A stretch of 64,000 bases of DNA from Ixodes scapularis (GCF_016920785.2 NW_024609837.1:45944745-46008744); one strand, 5' to 3'; counted from the first letter of the stretch, positions 1-11,262 are shown. The notes: a model not told the origin generated them from the sequence alone. Numbers and translations are program-made.

Positions 1-981
1 AAAATGCCGAACTTTTACAAGGCGAGCGAACATCAAAACAAATAAGATGTCTAGTTAAGAGGAATGTAACATGAAACTCAATTGTGCTAAGGAGCTGAGG
101 AGCTTTAATGTCGCCATTTGCAACCTTGTGCAAAAATACTGAACCACGAACAGGTTTTAGTTGATAAAAGCGCAAACAAAAACATTTTTAGTACTTGCTA
201 TAATAAAAGCGCAATTCAAGGTACCCATCGTAAACAATTTGAATAACGTTTTTCTGAACATTATTGACGCTCAGGGCCTGGCTTTTAGACTGAATTCGAT
301 ATGACGGAAGCAAATTCAAGTCGTGACCTTGCTAAATAGTATTACAAAGTTTTCACAATTCATTTTGCGATAAAAAAAAGTTCCCATCCACCTACGTAGT
401 TTAATAAATACAAAATGCCAAACCTTGAAATCTAAGGTATGTACGACATAGCCAGGTGAAAGCCTACCAGACCACAGAAACACAGCTCGAAATTTTTAGC
501 TGTTTTTACTGCTCCGGTAATGAATTAAAAATCTGCACTTCCCATTGTCGATTTAAGACATCAAGCTCTTAGACGTTTTTAAAGGTTTTAGTTTTGCACT
601 TCACATCCCAGTTGTACAAAAATATATCGTCTACTCTAATGCGCGATGCGACTTACCTCACAAGCACCACGATTCGTTCTCGGCAACCGAAGTCATTGTA
701 CCATAATTGCAAGCACACAATATTGTCTGGGGCCGTGGGCCATCAAACTAAAACTCCTCCCCCGAGGAGCATGGGGAGGTTTCTGATTGGTCGAGGAGGG
801 CCACGACCAACGCTAGGCACCCCCCACCAAGCAGAGTCTCCGAGTCGTCTAATTTTAAACTTTCCGCTCGACGCTGAGCTTGTTCGCAGACAACGTCGCT
901 CGAGTTTCAGCTTCAGTAGAGAAAAAATACTCAAACCTTGTTTTGACATATCCTTAGCTACGATCTGTGAACATCTGTTGA
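1..981. other. no gene recognised; intergenic or upstream DNA
   Basis: AT-rich at first, then GC- and CpG-richer from about 730 to 900. Short open frames cover 594-1006 on both strands, but none shows a recognisable domain. The CpG-richer part lies about 2 kb upstream of the first supported Mohawk coding exon and could be promoter or 5' UTR, which is inference only. Confidence 0.4.
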
Positions 982-1088
982 ACCATTGACTTAAGTTCGA
1001 CAACATTCATCTCTCAAAAGAGGTGTATCCCCGAAGCTTTAAAGCGTCGCTGGTGCCCTGGATGGAATTTGTTCGGCTCAACCACCAG
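982..1088 (+). other. candidate upstream exon ending in a strong splice donor
   Basis: The sequence CAG|GTAAGG at 1086-1094 is a near-perfect splice donor on the + strand. The first Mohawk coding exon starts at a 3' splice acceptor (2926/2927), so at least one exon must lie upstream, and this is the best donor I see. Joining 1088 to 2927 keeps the frame of the predicted ATG open back to 982, so the exon could be coding, but the peptide is not recognisable and a 5' UTR exon is equally likely. The exon start is unknown. Confidence 0.22.
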
Positions 1089-2348
1089 GTAAGGTCTCCT
1101 CATGCATGTTTTGCGTGTCCAAAGAGGTAAGTTTTGAATATGGCTAGCGTAACAGTTTGATAGACTGTTCGAAATCGGGGGATCATCGTTTTACGTTTGT
1201 GCCAGCAAGGTGCGGTGGTGTTTTGCGATGGCTAGTGAGCATAACAAGAGTGTTTTGGTGCATAACTCGAGATTTCAAGATGTCTGCCGTGATTTTTGTT
1301 TCGTGTTTGTGCCCCTGACAATGTTTTCGTTTCTGAGGTTGTAGGGAAAACGATCCTCATTTTTCGCTGATTTCGAGCAAAAGTCTTTCCGGTTCTTGGT
1401 TTGTTATTGCTCTATGATAGTTCTGTCCATTGCATAAACGTGCACTCGTTTAAACTCTAGCCATGCGACGTGGTGAAAGCGTCTGTTGTGCGAACTGCTA
1501 AGCCTAAACCATGTTTCAGTTTGACACGCGTGGTGTTTCGTCTATGTTGCATGATTTGGATCATGACGGGTCTAATTCGAAGCGAGTTCTCTCGTCCCAG
1601 TAAGAACACGATGATCGACGCCGGCATGCAAAAGATCACTTTGTGCCGAACGTAGCGCCCCGCTAGGCCTAAGACCCCTTGTCTTGTAAGCAGCGATGCC
1701 GGGACGCTGCGGCATTCCGGCACTGAGCCCGATGTTGAGTTGTAAGGTGCTTGAGTTGAGATCACTGCTCGGATCGGTACCGGCGTTCGCGAAGTCGGAA
1801 TAATAGTGTGAGAGAGGATGTGTAGAGGTGTCTTTGTCCGTTAACAAGCAGCGTGACGTCATGCATGCAAATAAGTTGTTCGTGGAAGTTAAATTTGGAG
1901 GTGCGGCCATGTTGGACGCATTCTGTAGGGTCTCGAGAGGGTAGCCGGCAGGAAGAAACATTTGCCCAGCCTAAACGGTTTCAACTCAACTCGTGTGACC
2001 TGTTTCTTGAAAAAAAAAAAAAGAAGAAAAGCGGATTTGCATTTTATTCTTTTGTTTTCGTGTCGTTTGGAACAAACCCGCTACATATAATAGCAGCGCC
2101 GGTTAAAGCCGATCTGTCGCAGACTCTTTTTTGAAAACATTAGGAATATACAGAAAGCTGTGAACAACTTCGTTGACGTTTGGGTTCCATGTTTCACGAA
2201 TTACTAACCTGAGTAGAACATTTTAAAGAAGCAGGAATGTTAAGACCTCTATCGAGCAGAAAGACATGGCGGTGGCCAAATGAAATTGCTTGTAATGTTT
2301 ACAAAACCACATCCCAGCGTGCTATCTTCACAGCCAAGCACGCGCGCG
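1089..2348. other. no gene recognised; probable first intron
   Basis: Several short ORFs on both strands (for example 1457-1961) carry no recognised motif. An A-rich run lies near 2010-2030. Nothing else is supported. Confidence 0.4.
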
Positions 2349-2657
2349 CACTTTAAGAAATGCCTGCGCGTCTACTTACCCGCAAAACACTCAAAACGCC
2401 AATCATTGCGATTTAGGAAATCAGCTGAGTGAATGATGAGGTGGAACATCTTTTTAGACCTTAAAAATAAGTCTGCGCTGTGGCATTACGCAATGCAAGC
2501 ATGACGCTTTGCATTGCGTAATGCCACAGCGCAGACTTCATTTTGAGGTCTAAACGGATGTTCCGCCTCATCATTCGCTCGCTGATTTCCCAGATCGCAA
2601 TGATTGGTTCTTTGAGTGCTTTGCGGGTAAGTAGACGCGCAGGAATTTTTTAGAGTG
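2349..2657. mobile_element. palindromic MITE, copy 1 (TIR family CACTCTAAA)
   Basis: Nearly the whole 309 bp folds back on itself. The centre is a long inverted pair (left arm gcgctgtggcattacgcaat, right arm its complement at about 2511-2530). The outer arms pair cctgcgcgtctactta near 2363 with taagtagacgcgcagg near 2628, and the right end reads tttttagagtg. A better-preserved relative lies at 9738-10048. No coding capacity. The TIR and the TA target of copy 2 suggest a Tc1/mariner-type non-autonomous element. Confidence 0.8.
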
Positions 2658-2926
2658 CGTATGTTCGTCGCTTCGAAAAGCGAGCAATGAACGCGCCATT
2701 TGCACAAACTTTAAAAATATCACCGAATAATTGGGAGCCAAGTCGATGCAGGAGCATGATGTCATGAACAACGGTTTTACGTCACGAGTGCATGTGCATA
2801 GCATTTTTGCTGAAACAAATTTTTGTTCACTACATGCGATGTGACATCCATGCAAGATACGTATTCATTCTCTCGAACATCGTTCAAAGAAATGACTCTT
2901 TGTTTTAACCGGATTTCTTTTTTCAG
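2658..2926. other. intron sequence before the first coding exon
   Basis: No gene or repeat recognised. It ends with the polypyrimidine tract and acceptor ttctttttttcag at 2914-2926. Confidence 0.5.
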
Positions 2927-2948
2927 TGAGACATCGGACACCTTTACA

Positions 2949-3292
2949 ATGGGACCTCAGGGTACCCTGGAACACTACGCCCGGACAAAAATGTCCAGAC
3001 AAGTCTCGGTAAAAGAGGGACTGTCCGCTTCTCAGCAGCGGTCCGGCGCCAAACATCAGGCGTTGCACGGCGGACACCCCAAGATGTCCATGTACCGTCC
3101 ATCGCCCAAAGACAAGTTGTCAGCTGCGGGACCGGACAGCAGGACATCGGGACACCACGACACCTCCAGGCTGTCTCCCAGCAACCTGGCTCGCTATCAG
3201 AGTTACCTGTCCCGCGTGGAAGACGGTGGTTCGTCCGCCGAGGAGGTTGTCCGCACCAGGTCCGGACGGACGCTGCGTATGAGGCCCACTAG
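2949..3292 (+). CDS. mkx: Mohawk-like homeobox protein, N-terminal exon
   Basis: The exon runs from an acceptor at 2926/2927 to the donor AG|GTGAGG at 3292/3293. The coding start is placed at the ATG at 2949, the first in-frame ATG in the exon. The frame stays open upstream to the acceptor, so the true start could lie in an earlier exon. The 114 codons plus two bases encode a basic, Ser-, Arg- and His-rich segment without a folded domain (starts MGPQGTLEHY, ends RSGRTLRMRPT). The exon ends in phase 2. The homeodomain exon begins with the one base needed, giving an Arg codon across the junction just before the basic N-terminal arm of the homeodomain. Vertebrate MKX also has a poorly conserved region of under 100 residues here. 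Linkage to the homeobox rests on phase, strand and position, not on sequence identity. Confidence 0.68.
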
Positions 3293-3535
3293 GTGAGGAA
3301 ACGGAGTCATCGATTGCAAACAGACGCGTGTCGCGTGCCAGACGTGCGTAGTTTGTCTTACGGTGTTAAACGCACTATATAACGACTGGTTGCTCCAATA
3401 GATTGTATTTCTTAGCAGACGATGAGTAGATGACTGCTTGTTCTGAGAATTCTCTGTGAACAACACGCCCAGACATGGCGCCCAGGGAATACCTGTTCTG
3501 ATTTTGATGTGGAATTGCTAATTCATTTAATTTAA

Positions 3536-4480
3536 TTTATTTGTACCTCACAAGCTCCCCAAGGGGGCATACAAGAAGGGGGGGGGGGGGGATTCAGCAG
3601 TATACAAGGAAAACAGAAGAATGAAAATATGAACAGGCATAATGCAAAAAATTCAATATAATGAAAACACGTGGAAAACATACATATCAATTTACGAAGT
3701 ATTGAGCACACACACTTTTAAATTCGTCGACATTTACTAAAGACATGATGTTAGCTGGAAGTTTGTTCCAGTCGGAAATTGCCAACTGTAAGGGTGATGT
3801 CTGGAACAGTTTTGTATGTGATGTTTGTAATAGTATCTTATGCTGATGATTAAATCGAGGAAAAATACGGTGTGGCGGCTTTAAAAGTTCAAGCTTGAGG
3901 AGTGGGTTACTTTAATACATGTTATAGATGAAGGTTAGCGTAGAAAGTTTTCTTCTGGTTGAGAGAAGTGGCAAGTCTGCTTTTTCTTTCAGCTGAGATA
4001 CGCTTGTGTGTCGAGAATAATCTTTGTAGATAAATCTGCTAGCCCTGTATTGAATTGGCTCTATTTTTTTAATTAGCCAGTCTTGAGAAGGATTCCATAT
4101 GATGAAGCATACTCTAATTGAGATCGAACATATGACTTGTAAGCGAGTAAACGAACGTCCGGAGGTGCCAGATATAAATTTCGTCTTAGAAAACCCAATG
4201 ACCTACTAGCCTTGCCAGCCACATAATTTACGTGATTTTGCCAGTGTAGGATCTCGCTCAAAATAACGCCTAGATTCTTGTAGTTCTTTACTTTATCGAT
4301 TGATAGATGACCTATTGAGTAGTTGAAACTTACAGTGGATTTGTTCTTGTGGAGAGGCCCATGAATTTAGATTTTGAGGTATAGATGTTCACTTGCCAGC
4401 GATCACACCACAATTTAGGGCGTCTAAGTCACGCTGTAGTGAGACACAGTCGGTCTGGTTTTTGTAGACAAAGAAACTCA
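3536..4480 (-). mobile_element. non-LTR retrotransposon (CR1/Jockey-like LINE), 3' part of reverse transcriptase
   Basis: Read on the - strand, broken frames give the typical C-terminal half of a LINE reverse transcriptase: a DCVSLQRDLDAL-like segment (4389-4450), then HWQNHVNYVAGKASRSLGF, LAYKSYVRSQLEYAS (4073-4261), then an FIYKDYSRHTSVSA-like segment. The 3' end is a GTGAGGTAC-like sequence followed by an AAATTAAATT tail (3545 down to 3528), as in CR1-like elements. It is 5'-truncated and contains stops and frameshifts. It lies in a Mohawk intron in antisense orientation. Confidence 0.85.
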
Positions 4481-4489
4481 GACGAATGG

Positions 4490-4545
4490 GTGAATGATAA
4501 TGACTATAAACTTTGTAACGAGTAGTAGATGCGCCACCTGGCCTA
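4490..4545. repeat. short interspersed repeat R, copy 1
   Basis: Degenerate copy of a roughly 60-bp unit whose core reads gtaacgggcggtagcttgcg followed by ccacc in better copies at about 19850, 47757 and 50945. All four lie in the same orientation on the + strand. Read on the - strand each ends in a simple ATC/CATC-rich tail, as expected for the 3' end of a retroposon. Confidence 0.6.
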
Positions 4546-5309
4546 AAAATATTTACTTTTCTCCACTTCCAATTTCGTTCTACATTCCGTCGCCCGTTAA
4601 ATTGTCTTACTCGTCGCGAATGCAAACAAGGTTGCTAACATATGTGAGTTTGACACGTGGACAAGCGATGTTTTGATGCTTGTCGTTCTATTGAGGCTCA
4701 ACGTGACAGGCCAAAACTTCGCAGATGAGAATACGCTTCAAAAGTTCGTTTCACGCTGTCGGACAAATTCTGCCGCACTGTTTTCTAGAGCATACGGCAA
4801 TAACGAGACAAAATACTGCGTCGTAAAAAGAAAGAAAAAAAGAGAGCAACCAAAACGTGTCTGCGCGCGTCGCGCATATACTTTCACCCCCATGCGCCGC
4901 CTGTCGGCACGAGCGAGAAGTGCGCAGTGTCGCGCTCTCGTCCCAAAACTCGGTGGGGGTCCCAGACACTTGAAATCGGACGCCGTCTGCTACCGACTGT
5001 CGCGTGCTCGCCTGTCCCCCTCTTTTCTAACCCCCGCGTCTTTTCTTTTAATGTCGAGTGTTTTGATTTCGTTTGTTGCTTCAGCCTTCTGAACAGGCTC
5101 GCACTGACAAGTAGTGAACAAGTATGAATCGAGGATTTTTTTTTTAAATGTTATCCGATCCAATCAAGCCACGCCAAAAGTATCTTCAAGGCGCTCGTCG
5201 TCGTTGTGAGATTGATATCACCGGCTAAACAAATCATGCACAGTGAATGCCCCCCTGGTCTTTTCTCTGTAAGTGATTGGTTTATCTGGTGATAGGAATC
5301 GACATTTTT
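4546..5309. other. no gene recognised; intron
   Basis: Open frames at 4673-5127 on both strands show no domain. The DNA between 4860 and 5040 is CpG-rich compared with its surroundings. No repeat match to the rest of the window was seen. Confidence 0.4.
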
Positions 5310-5870
5310 TTTATTGATTTCATATACCCTCAGGGCCAAAGGCATTAGAGTACAATGTATTTGGTATAGGTAAAAAACGTGCAGTGATTATTAGTACAGT
5401 AAATTGACTTCTAGTTATACAATATTAGCTATGGCGTTCTTGAACTGCTGGTGATTTTCGATGTTTGCTGTTGGGGCGGGAAGGCCATTCCACTCCACTG
5501 ATGTGCGGGAAAAGAATGACTGAAAAAAAAAAACATTAGTTCTACACGATGAAATCCCGACTTTATGAACATGATCTAATCGAGATGAGAGGAAAGGTGG
5601 GGGGGGGGGGGGGGGTCAAATATGTCTGGCGCCCAAGAAAGGATGAAGAAACAATTTGTGAAAGAGGCAGAGACGAGAGGTTTAGCGGCTGGATGCTAGG
5701 GATGGCAGATCAAGGCTAGATTTCATTGTACTAATGCCTGCAGTTTCATTATAGTTTGACATTATGAAACGAACAGAAATATTTTGAACCGTTTTAAGTG
5801 AGTGCATCAAGTTTTCATGACTGGGATTCCAAACTGAAACGGCATTTGTTTTGTTTGCAAGCAGCCGCGC
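5310..5870 (-). mobile_element. LINE fragment (CR1/Jockey-like), C-terminus and 3' tail
   Basis: On the - strand the sequence gives VWNPSHENLMHSLKTVQNIS at 5770-5830, and then in other frames FFSRTSVEWNGLPAPTAN near 5470-5520, the usual C-terminal block of CR1/Jockey-like reverse transcriptases. The 3' end reads GGCCCTGAGGGTAT (5327-5340) and runs into an A-rich tail, the same ending as the + strand fragment at 50010-50250. A G-run interrupts it at 5599-5616. Non-functional. Confidence 0.8.
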
Positions 5871-5872
5871 TT

Positions 5873-6010
5873 CAATAGCTAGTCTGGCCACCGTGGACAC
5901 AAGAATGCTTTGTTCGGGCTCCAGTCTGAAAACCGTGGGTACGCCTCAGCAGTGCTTAACTACCAGACGATCCACCCACACCAGCATCAAGATGGCGCCG
6001 CCCAGAGGCC
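5873..6010. repeat. interspersed repeat J, copy 1
   Basis: Shares about 120 bp with 17487-17605 in the same orientation: tagtctggccaccgtgg, then a cagtctgaaaaccgtggg-like and a tacgcctcagcagtgcttaa-like segment, ending near caagatggcgcc. Short, non-coding, type unknown. Confidence 0.6.
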
Positions 6011-6397
6011 GCACTTGTAAACGTCTTTGGTCCAACACACTTTTTACAAACGAATCAGCGTTCGAGAGAGGACGCATCTGCTCCTGCGCAGTGCCGACAG
6101 TAGCGCCGCCTCAGTGTGGCTCGACGTCAGAGAATTTAGTTGGCGTGTAGTTTTGCCTCTTGGAACGGCCTCAAGGGGTTGGTACCTGCGCACCTACACG
6201 CTAGGCGATTTGTTTGTTCTGTTTGTTTGCGTATCAAATGCTCAGATTCTGACATTGACGTGTTGTCCTCCGAGATCTACGAGTTTGATGGTTGAAAGGA
6301 AGCACCGGGGGTATTCATTGTTCATACATGCCCTACATAACTTAACGACAAAATGTCGGAGAAAATTACAATGGTCCCGCTTTTTCATTGAGCCCAG
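6011..6397. other. intron before the homeodomain exon
   Basis: No repeat or gene recognised. An ORF on the + strand runs through this part into the homeodomain exon, but it carries no conserved sequence before 6398. The branch and polypyrimidine region is tcccgctttttcattgagcccag, and a second possible acceptor (ctacag, 6410) lies 13 bases downstream but would break the frame. Confidence 0.5.
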
Positions 6398-6599
6398 GTG
6401 TCGCCTACAGGAGCGCCCTCGCAAGAAGCGCCACGTGCTGCAGAGCATGGCGCGTCCGCTCAAAAAGTGGCTTATCCGACATCGGGACAAGCCATACCCG
6501 AGCAAGGCCGAAAAGCTGGCTTTGGCCCTGGGCTCGCACATGACCCTGGAGCAGGTCTCCAACTGGTTCGCCAACGCCCGGAGGAGGCTGAAGAACACC
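6398..6599 (+). CDS. mkx: Mohawk-like TALE homeodomain exon
   Basis: This exon carries a complete TALE-class homeodomain: the basic arm RPRKKRHVLQ, helix 1 MARPLKKWLIRHRD, the three-residue loop insertion with PYP that defines TALE proteins, helix 2 KAEKLALALGSHM, and recognition helix WFANARRRLKNT. Alanine in WFANARRR, rather than the Ile of PBX/MEIS/TGIF, is shared by the Mohawk and Iroquois families. The match to Mohawk is closest (RKRHALQDMARPLKQW in vertebrates). The protein is expected to be a nuclear DNA-binding transcription factor; vertebrate MKX represses muscle genes and drives tendon development. The exon starts after acceptor cccag at 6397 (phase 2, one base completing an Arg codon) and ends at donor ACC|GTGAGC in phase 0. 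In the predicted protein PYP is near residues 147-149 and WFANARRR near 171-178. Confidence 0.95.
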
Positions 6600-7340
6600 G
6601 TGAGCATCTGCGGAATCCAAAGAGGTTGCATGTTCGATAGTTGACATGAGAGGAATGTCGGAACGTCCAAAGGAACGGAAGATCTAGCCGAGCATGTAGA
6701 AGTGTAAACTCGTGCTGCCTACCGCAACGAAAGATTTATTTAATTCGAAATGTCTTGGTAGTCTCAATATCCAATTATGTGCCCAAAAAGCTTGGATATT
6801 CAATTAGTAATGACACGAGAGGAATCTCGGAATGTCCAACGAGACTGGACATTTGATTGAGACATGTTCAGCGATACTCAGTGAGTACCTAGACGGAAGA
6901 TTAATTGAATTCCTAGTGTGCGGTGAGTCTCAATATTTTATTTACATGGCCAACTACGTTAAATATTGGAACAAGCAGGTGACACAGGAGAATGCTTGAA
7001 CGTCCAAGGAAAACGAATGATTTTTTTCTAGTCTGGATGTTTCAGTGAATCAAAATGTCCTCAAAGACGGAAGATCCGTACGAGAAATATAATGCCCAAT
7101 GACACTGAATATTCACTATCCAGTATATTCTGTAGAATCAAGGAATATACAGAAAATATTTTTCAACGATCCTGATCATCTAAGGCGTCTGAATATCCAA
7201 TAAGCTGCAAAATAAGTATTTCTGAATGTCCAGCGAAACGGATGATCCCATCGAGTCGGAATGTTCACTGAGACGGACTATCCATCCGAGATGCAATATC
7301 ATTTGAGCAAACGTCCACCGTTGGATATTTCGTCCCGTTG
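6600..7340. repeat. degenerate tandem repeat in intron, period about 165 bp
   Basis: A motif like gacacgagaggaatctcggaa followed by tgtccaa-gagacgga recurs, strongly diverged, at about 6643, 6809 and 6978, with further fragments to 7320 (gaatgtccagcgaaacgga near 7214; ccgttggatattt twice at 7318-7350). The spacing of the first three is 165-170 bp. No coding capacity. Confidence 0.5.
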
Positions 7341-9417
7341 GATATTTAGACTGGGTGAACGTTGAGCCGCAAAATCCCTGGATAGGGGACGGTGGTTGGG
7401 ATAGTGTTACGGTGCAAACAAAAGTTCAGCGGAAGGCCTCATCCACACAAATGCTGACACCAACAGAAATAGCAAATAGTGACAATGTATAAGGGGTCAT
7501 TCACCCGAAGATTAAACATTTAGGTTCATGAAAAGTTAATTTGGCGACACTGACTTCATTTTACTATTCGAGCTCTTAAATGTTTATTTATATCGTTAAC
7601 GACATACATTGTAGAACCTACTCAAAATGGAAAGAGCGACAGCTTTAGTCTCTAGTCTTTAGTCTTTACTTATTTGGCTCTGGAGAGCCCCGGTACCGCG
7701 GAAAGGCAGCGGCCCTTTCTATGGAGGCCCGTGGTGCCGCGTCTAGTGAACATGATTATGTGATGAATATATACAGGCATGCATGATGATACATGCTATT
7801 TTACGACTTTTTTGTGCTTATCAGACTGTATTTTGTTTTAATTTTGCAATATTAATATTTGCAATAACATACTTAAAACGTATTAACTCAAATTTTGTGT
7901 CTAGATTAGAAAATGTTCTTGTGAGGGCTGCTTCTTTTGTAAAAGCTTCTTGAAGTGCTCCTAATGGTCCAAATTAAACTGATATTGAAGCACAATAATA
8001 TTTATTTCGAAGCATGTCCAACTTTTGATGATCAGTGTAGTATTTTTACACACACCAAAATATAGATTTATCACGCAAAACGTACACAGTCAAAATACTT
8101 TCCGCGTACCGAAGCACTCATATTTTTTCGGGGTAGATGCAGGCGGCATGGAGGGTATTGAACCTTGCATTTCGTGCCTGCCATTAAAAATTTAATTGGC
8201 CAATGGTAGATACGCCTTTTTTTTTCTATTTGATGCTACTGACCCATGCTGCGATTTACTCACGACACAACTGGTCGTTATTCGACTGACCGTTTAACGA
8301 ATACGGGTATTGACAGACAGTTACGCGACCGACAAATCGGGCAAATTAATTAAAAACAACAACAACAACAACAACAAAGTCACACTTTGAATTCAATATT
8401 TTTAACACCACAGGAACGTATGTCTGTTTTGCCACTGCAAGTCATTTCTCATCGAGATGTTATGAAAAATAGCTTATAAAAAGTCCGTTACACCACTGAC
8501 ACATCAAAGAGGTATGCATTCATTTAAATGTATTCATAAGGTAATGTAAATTACAGGTTTTAGCCCAATGTGAATGTCTCTTGTTGTAAGGCTCCCCCGA
8601 AAACGTGTTAAACAGTCTGCATACTTACAAATTGAATGTGGTTGTCAGACGTGTTTAAATAAATTTGCATATCTTTCGTTATGCCGCTGACGTTGAGGGC
8701 AGTCACACTTGTTTATTTTTAAAATTCATAAAAAATATAAATACTTTAGTAACACTACACGGTGAGATCATATCATAAGTTGGAGCTTACGTAGGTTTAC
8801 AATTTTATTAAATCAAACTTATAAAAGTTCACCTCGCTGTAACAAAAGTTAACGCCTGGTAGTTAGCAGATGCAAGCAAACGCTGAAATTACACATAGGA
8901 CACAATCTAAATTTTTTTTTTGTCTAAAATAGTGTTAATCATGAGAACTTGAAAATATTTGTTTTTAGAACAGCCTGAAACTATATTTTAAGAATGATGG
9001 AATCAAGACGTTTGAAAGTCCCTTGACAGTCATATTAATGTTTTACTTTCGGGAGAATGACCCCGACTCATTTGAAAAGTGCTTAGCAACTGTACATTAA
9101 TAGTTAGCTGACTGTGTAATTATGTTTTATTTAGGCTGTGTGCGTTGGAGGAGGAGAAGGAGGAGGTGAACAACTTTATTTAAAGCTAAAAACAAGGGCA
9201 TGTGGGTTTGGAAATCGTCTTGCAAAACAAGATATTGTACGCTCTCATTTCCAGGCATGGAGGTAATCTTTATATCAGATGTTTTATTTTAACAACGTTT
9301 GGTAAGCTTGGTGCCGCGTTGCTGCACTTGTTTGTTTTTGTGCTGCTCGTGCGGTGCGTAGAAATGTGTCTTGTTTTTGTTTTGTACTCACGTGTACCTT
9401 TAAACGTATTTTTTCAG
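7341..9417. other. AT-rich intron, nothing further recognised
   Basis: Mostly unique-looking AT-rich DNA. A short (AAC)n microsatellite lies at 8356-8378. An ORF ending in the next exon begins at 9202 but shows conservation only after 9418. The intron ends in the polypyrimidine tract and acceptor cgtattttttcag at 9405-9417. Confidence 0.5.
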
Positions 9418-9595
9418 GTGTTCTTGCCGGGCATGAATTGGGGGGATCGGATTCGGCGATACAACAACTTCATCTCAGGCAACTCGGAGCCGTTGAGCAT
9501 CAGTTCGGACGACAGCATCTGGGACAGCGAGTGCGACTCGCGCAACAATGATGAGGACTTCGCGGACGACAATGGCCGGGACAACCGACAACCAG
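9418..9595 (+). CDS. mkx: Mohawk-like protein, exon after the homeodomain
   Basis: The exon begins in phase 0 with the Val that follows KNT in Mohawk proteins, then gives GMNWGDRIRRYNNFISGNSE and PLSISSDDSIWD. Vertebrate MKX has LSWALRIKLYNKYVQGNAE and RLSVSSDDS at the same place, so this is the strongest evidence after the homeodomain itself. An acidic stretch follows (DSECDSRNNDEDFADDNGRD). The exon ends at CCAG|GTTCCT in phase 1; the donor is weaker than the others but gives the phase required by the next exon. Confidence 0.92.
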
Positions 9596-9737
9596 GTTCC
9601 TCTCTCTCTACCCCCTCTTGTTCTACTAGAGAGCAGATCCGACCGTCCCGCCCCTAGCGCCTAGGTTGGGAACTAAATTCATGGGAACGCGAACAACATG
9701 AATTATTTATTGACCAGATACGATCGTCGCGCCCCTA

Positions 9738-10048
9738 CACTCTAAAAAAATCTGTGCGTGTACTTTCCCGCACAACACTCGGAGAGCCAATCAGCGCAAC
9801 TTACGGAGGCAGCTCAGCGAATGACGATGCCGAAACATATGTTTAGACCAAAAAACGCAGTCTGAATTGTGACATTAAGCAATGCAAAACGTCACGCTTG
9901 CATTGCTTAATGTCACAACTCAGTCTGCATTTTTTGGTCTAAACATATGTTTCGGCATCGTCATTCGCTGAGCTGCCTCCCTAACTTGGGGTGATTGGCT
10001 CTCCAAGTGTTGTGCGGGAAAGTACACTCACGGGCTTTTCTTAGAGTG
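9738..10048. mobile_element. palindromic MITE, copy 2, TA target duplication
   Basis: About 311 bp, almost perfectly self-complementary. It starts CACTCTAAAAAAA and ends TTCTTAGAGTG, with TA on both outer sides. The arms pair over ggtctaaacatatgttt and tgcattgcttaatgtcac-type segments. It has the same architecture and several identical blocks as 2349-2657, including the TTTAGACC block and the paired core near its centre. A Tc1/mariner-like non-autonomous element is the likely class from TIR plus TA target. Confidence 0.88.
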
Positions 10049-10050
10049 TA

Positions 10051-10819
10051 GTGGCTAGGTTAAGAACTGTATTCGTGGTGACACGGACGACGCGAATTAT
10101 TTGTTTGTCGTTCTGAAGCGGCGCTCGGCTGACGTAACCGAACGCTGAATCAGCGTTCGGCCGAGGCTCTTACAAGCCGTACACTAACGCAGCAGTAATG
10201 CCAAATTTATATCCCGTGCTCGATGGAGAAAGACGGCATAAATAATCCAGACCACAGGCCTTGTGTTGAGTAGACATCAAACACTGTAAAAAAAAAAAGC
10301 TTGACAAAGGACTTTTTCAGTTCTATCTCCTAGCCAATAGCGGCTCTCAATCCGGCGGTTCTTCGTCACGTGGCTCCCACCGATGCGCTGATAGGCTTAC
10401 TTGGGTCAATTCTTTCACCGCTTGTCAAGATATGCTAGGATGTTACTACCTGTCATTTTCTAACTAAGACATGCAGAGTCACGTCATTCGGCGCTGCAAA
10501 AAAAAAAAAAGAAAAAGAAAATTGAGTAAAACATTCCAAATAATTTCGACCTGAAAAAAAAAAAAGAAAAAGCAAAACAGATTTTGTTATGTAAGCTTGC
10601 TGGGGTAAGTAGTATTTACTCGTCGGTTGTCTAAAATATGCGGAATGGCACAGATTTCCTCATGTTTGTAGCTTTCAGCTTTTCAGGAAGTTTGGAATCA
10701 AAACATATTTAAGAATACTGGCGAAACCTATGAGTCTAGAAGGAGGGCACTTGTTTGCGAACATGCGATGCGTATATGTAATAAATAACGCGAGAAACTC
10801 CGTTTTTTTTTCCCGCCAG
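10051..10819. other. intron; homopolymer runs, no gene
   Basis: A perfect 10-bp-armed palindrome (ccgaacgctga/tcagcgttcgg) lies at 10138-10160. A-rich runs occur at 10285-10300, 10498-10520 and 10550-10572. The intron ends in a T/C tract and acceptor ttttttcccgccag at 10806-10819. Confidence 0.45.
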
Positions 10820-11086
10820 CTCCGCTGAACCGCTGCCCAAACTCCAGATCGGACCTGTGCGAGCACAGCTACTCGTCCGCGGCGGTGGAACCGTGGGCGG
10901 AAGCGACGTCGGACCGCCAGCTTCCCAAAAACAAACCTGCACCGCTCAAGCGAGGGCACCCCCAGGACGAGAGGCCAGGCCAGCCGGAGTCGAACAACAA
11001 GCGAGCGCGCCTGGCATACGACTCTGACTCGGCCACGGACGAATCGTCGACGACGACGGCGACGCCGACGCCGGACACGTCTTGCG
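10820..11086 (+). CDS. mkx: Mohawk-like protein, hydrophilic exon
   Basis: Bounded by acceptor cccgccag and donor TTGCG|GTACTT. The first two bases complete a split Ala codon with the G left over from the previous exon (phase 1 to phase 1). The 88 codons are rich in Pro, Lys, Arg, Asp, Ser and Thr, with a basic patch (ESNNKRARLAYDSDSA) and a Thr-rich tail (STTTATPTPDT). No fold is expected. Vertebrate MKX has a variable linker at this point. The frame is open for the whole exon and both junction phases fit, which is the main support. Length 267 bp equals that of the next exon. Bases 10970-10995 are repeated in the following intron in both orientations. Confidence 0.78.
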
Positions 11087-11149
11087 GTACTTGCGACTCT
11101 CTCGTCTCTATGCACTCACAGACAACCGAACGATCGCAGGTTGCAACTC

Positions 11150-11262
11150 ATTGTGTTCGCGCTTCTCGCATTCTGATTGGTTCTTGGGCTTTTCTTGTCG
11201 GTTAATGCCGTAATCAGATTGGCTGCTAAGCGATAATGAGATGTCCGGGCAAATTTGGTTTT
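11150..11262. repeat. interspersed repeat G, copy 1
   Basis: Shares about 110 bp with 13190-13330 in the same orientation: ttctgattggttcttgggc, ggttaatgccgtaatcagattgg, gataatgagatg. Non-coding, type unknown. Confidence 0.5.

Noticed and set aside
594..2134. Protein-coding genes in the first 2 kb
   Set aside because: Overlapping ORFs on both strands with no motif; composition is compatible with chance or UTR.
6411..6599. Homeodomain exon starting at the acceptor ctacag (6410)
   Set aside because: It would enter in phase 0, which does not fit the phase-2 donor at 3292; the acceptor at 6397 fits exactly and adds four codons.
11087..11139. Extension of the Mohawk exon to the donor cgcag|gttgca at 11139
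   Set aside because: That donor leaves phase 0, but the next exon needs phase 1; the donor at 11086 fits.
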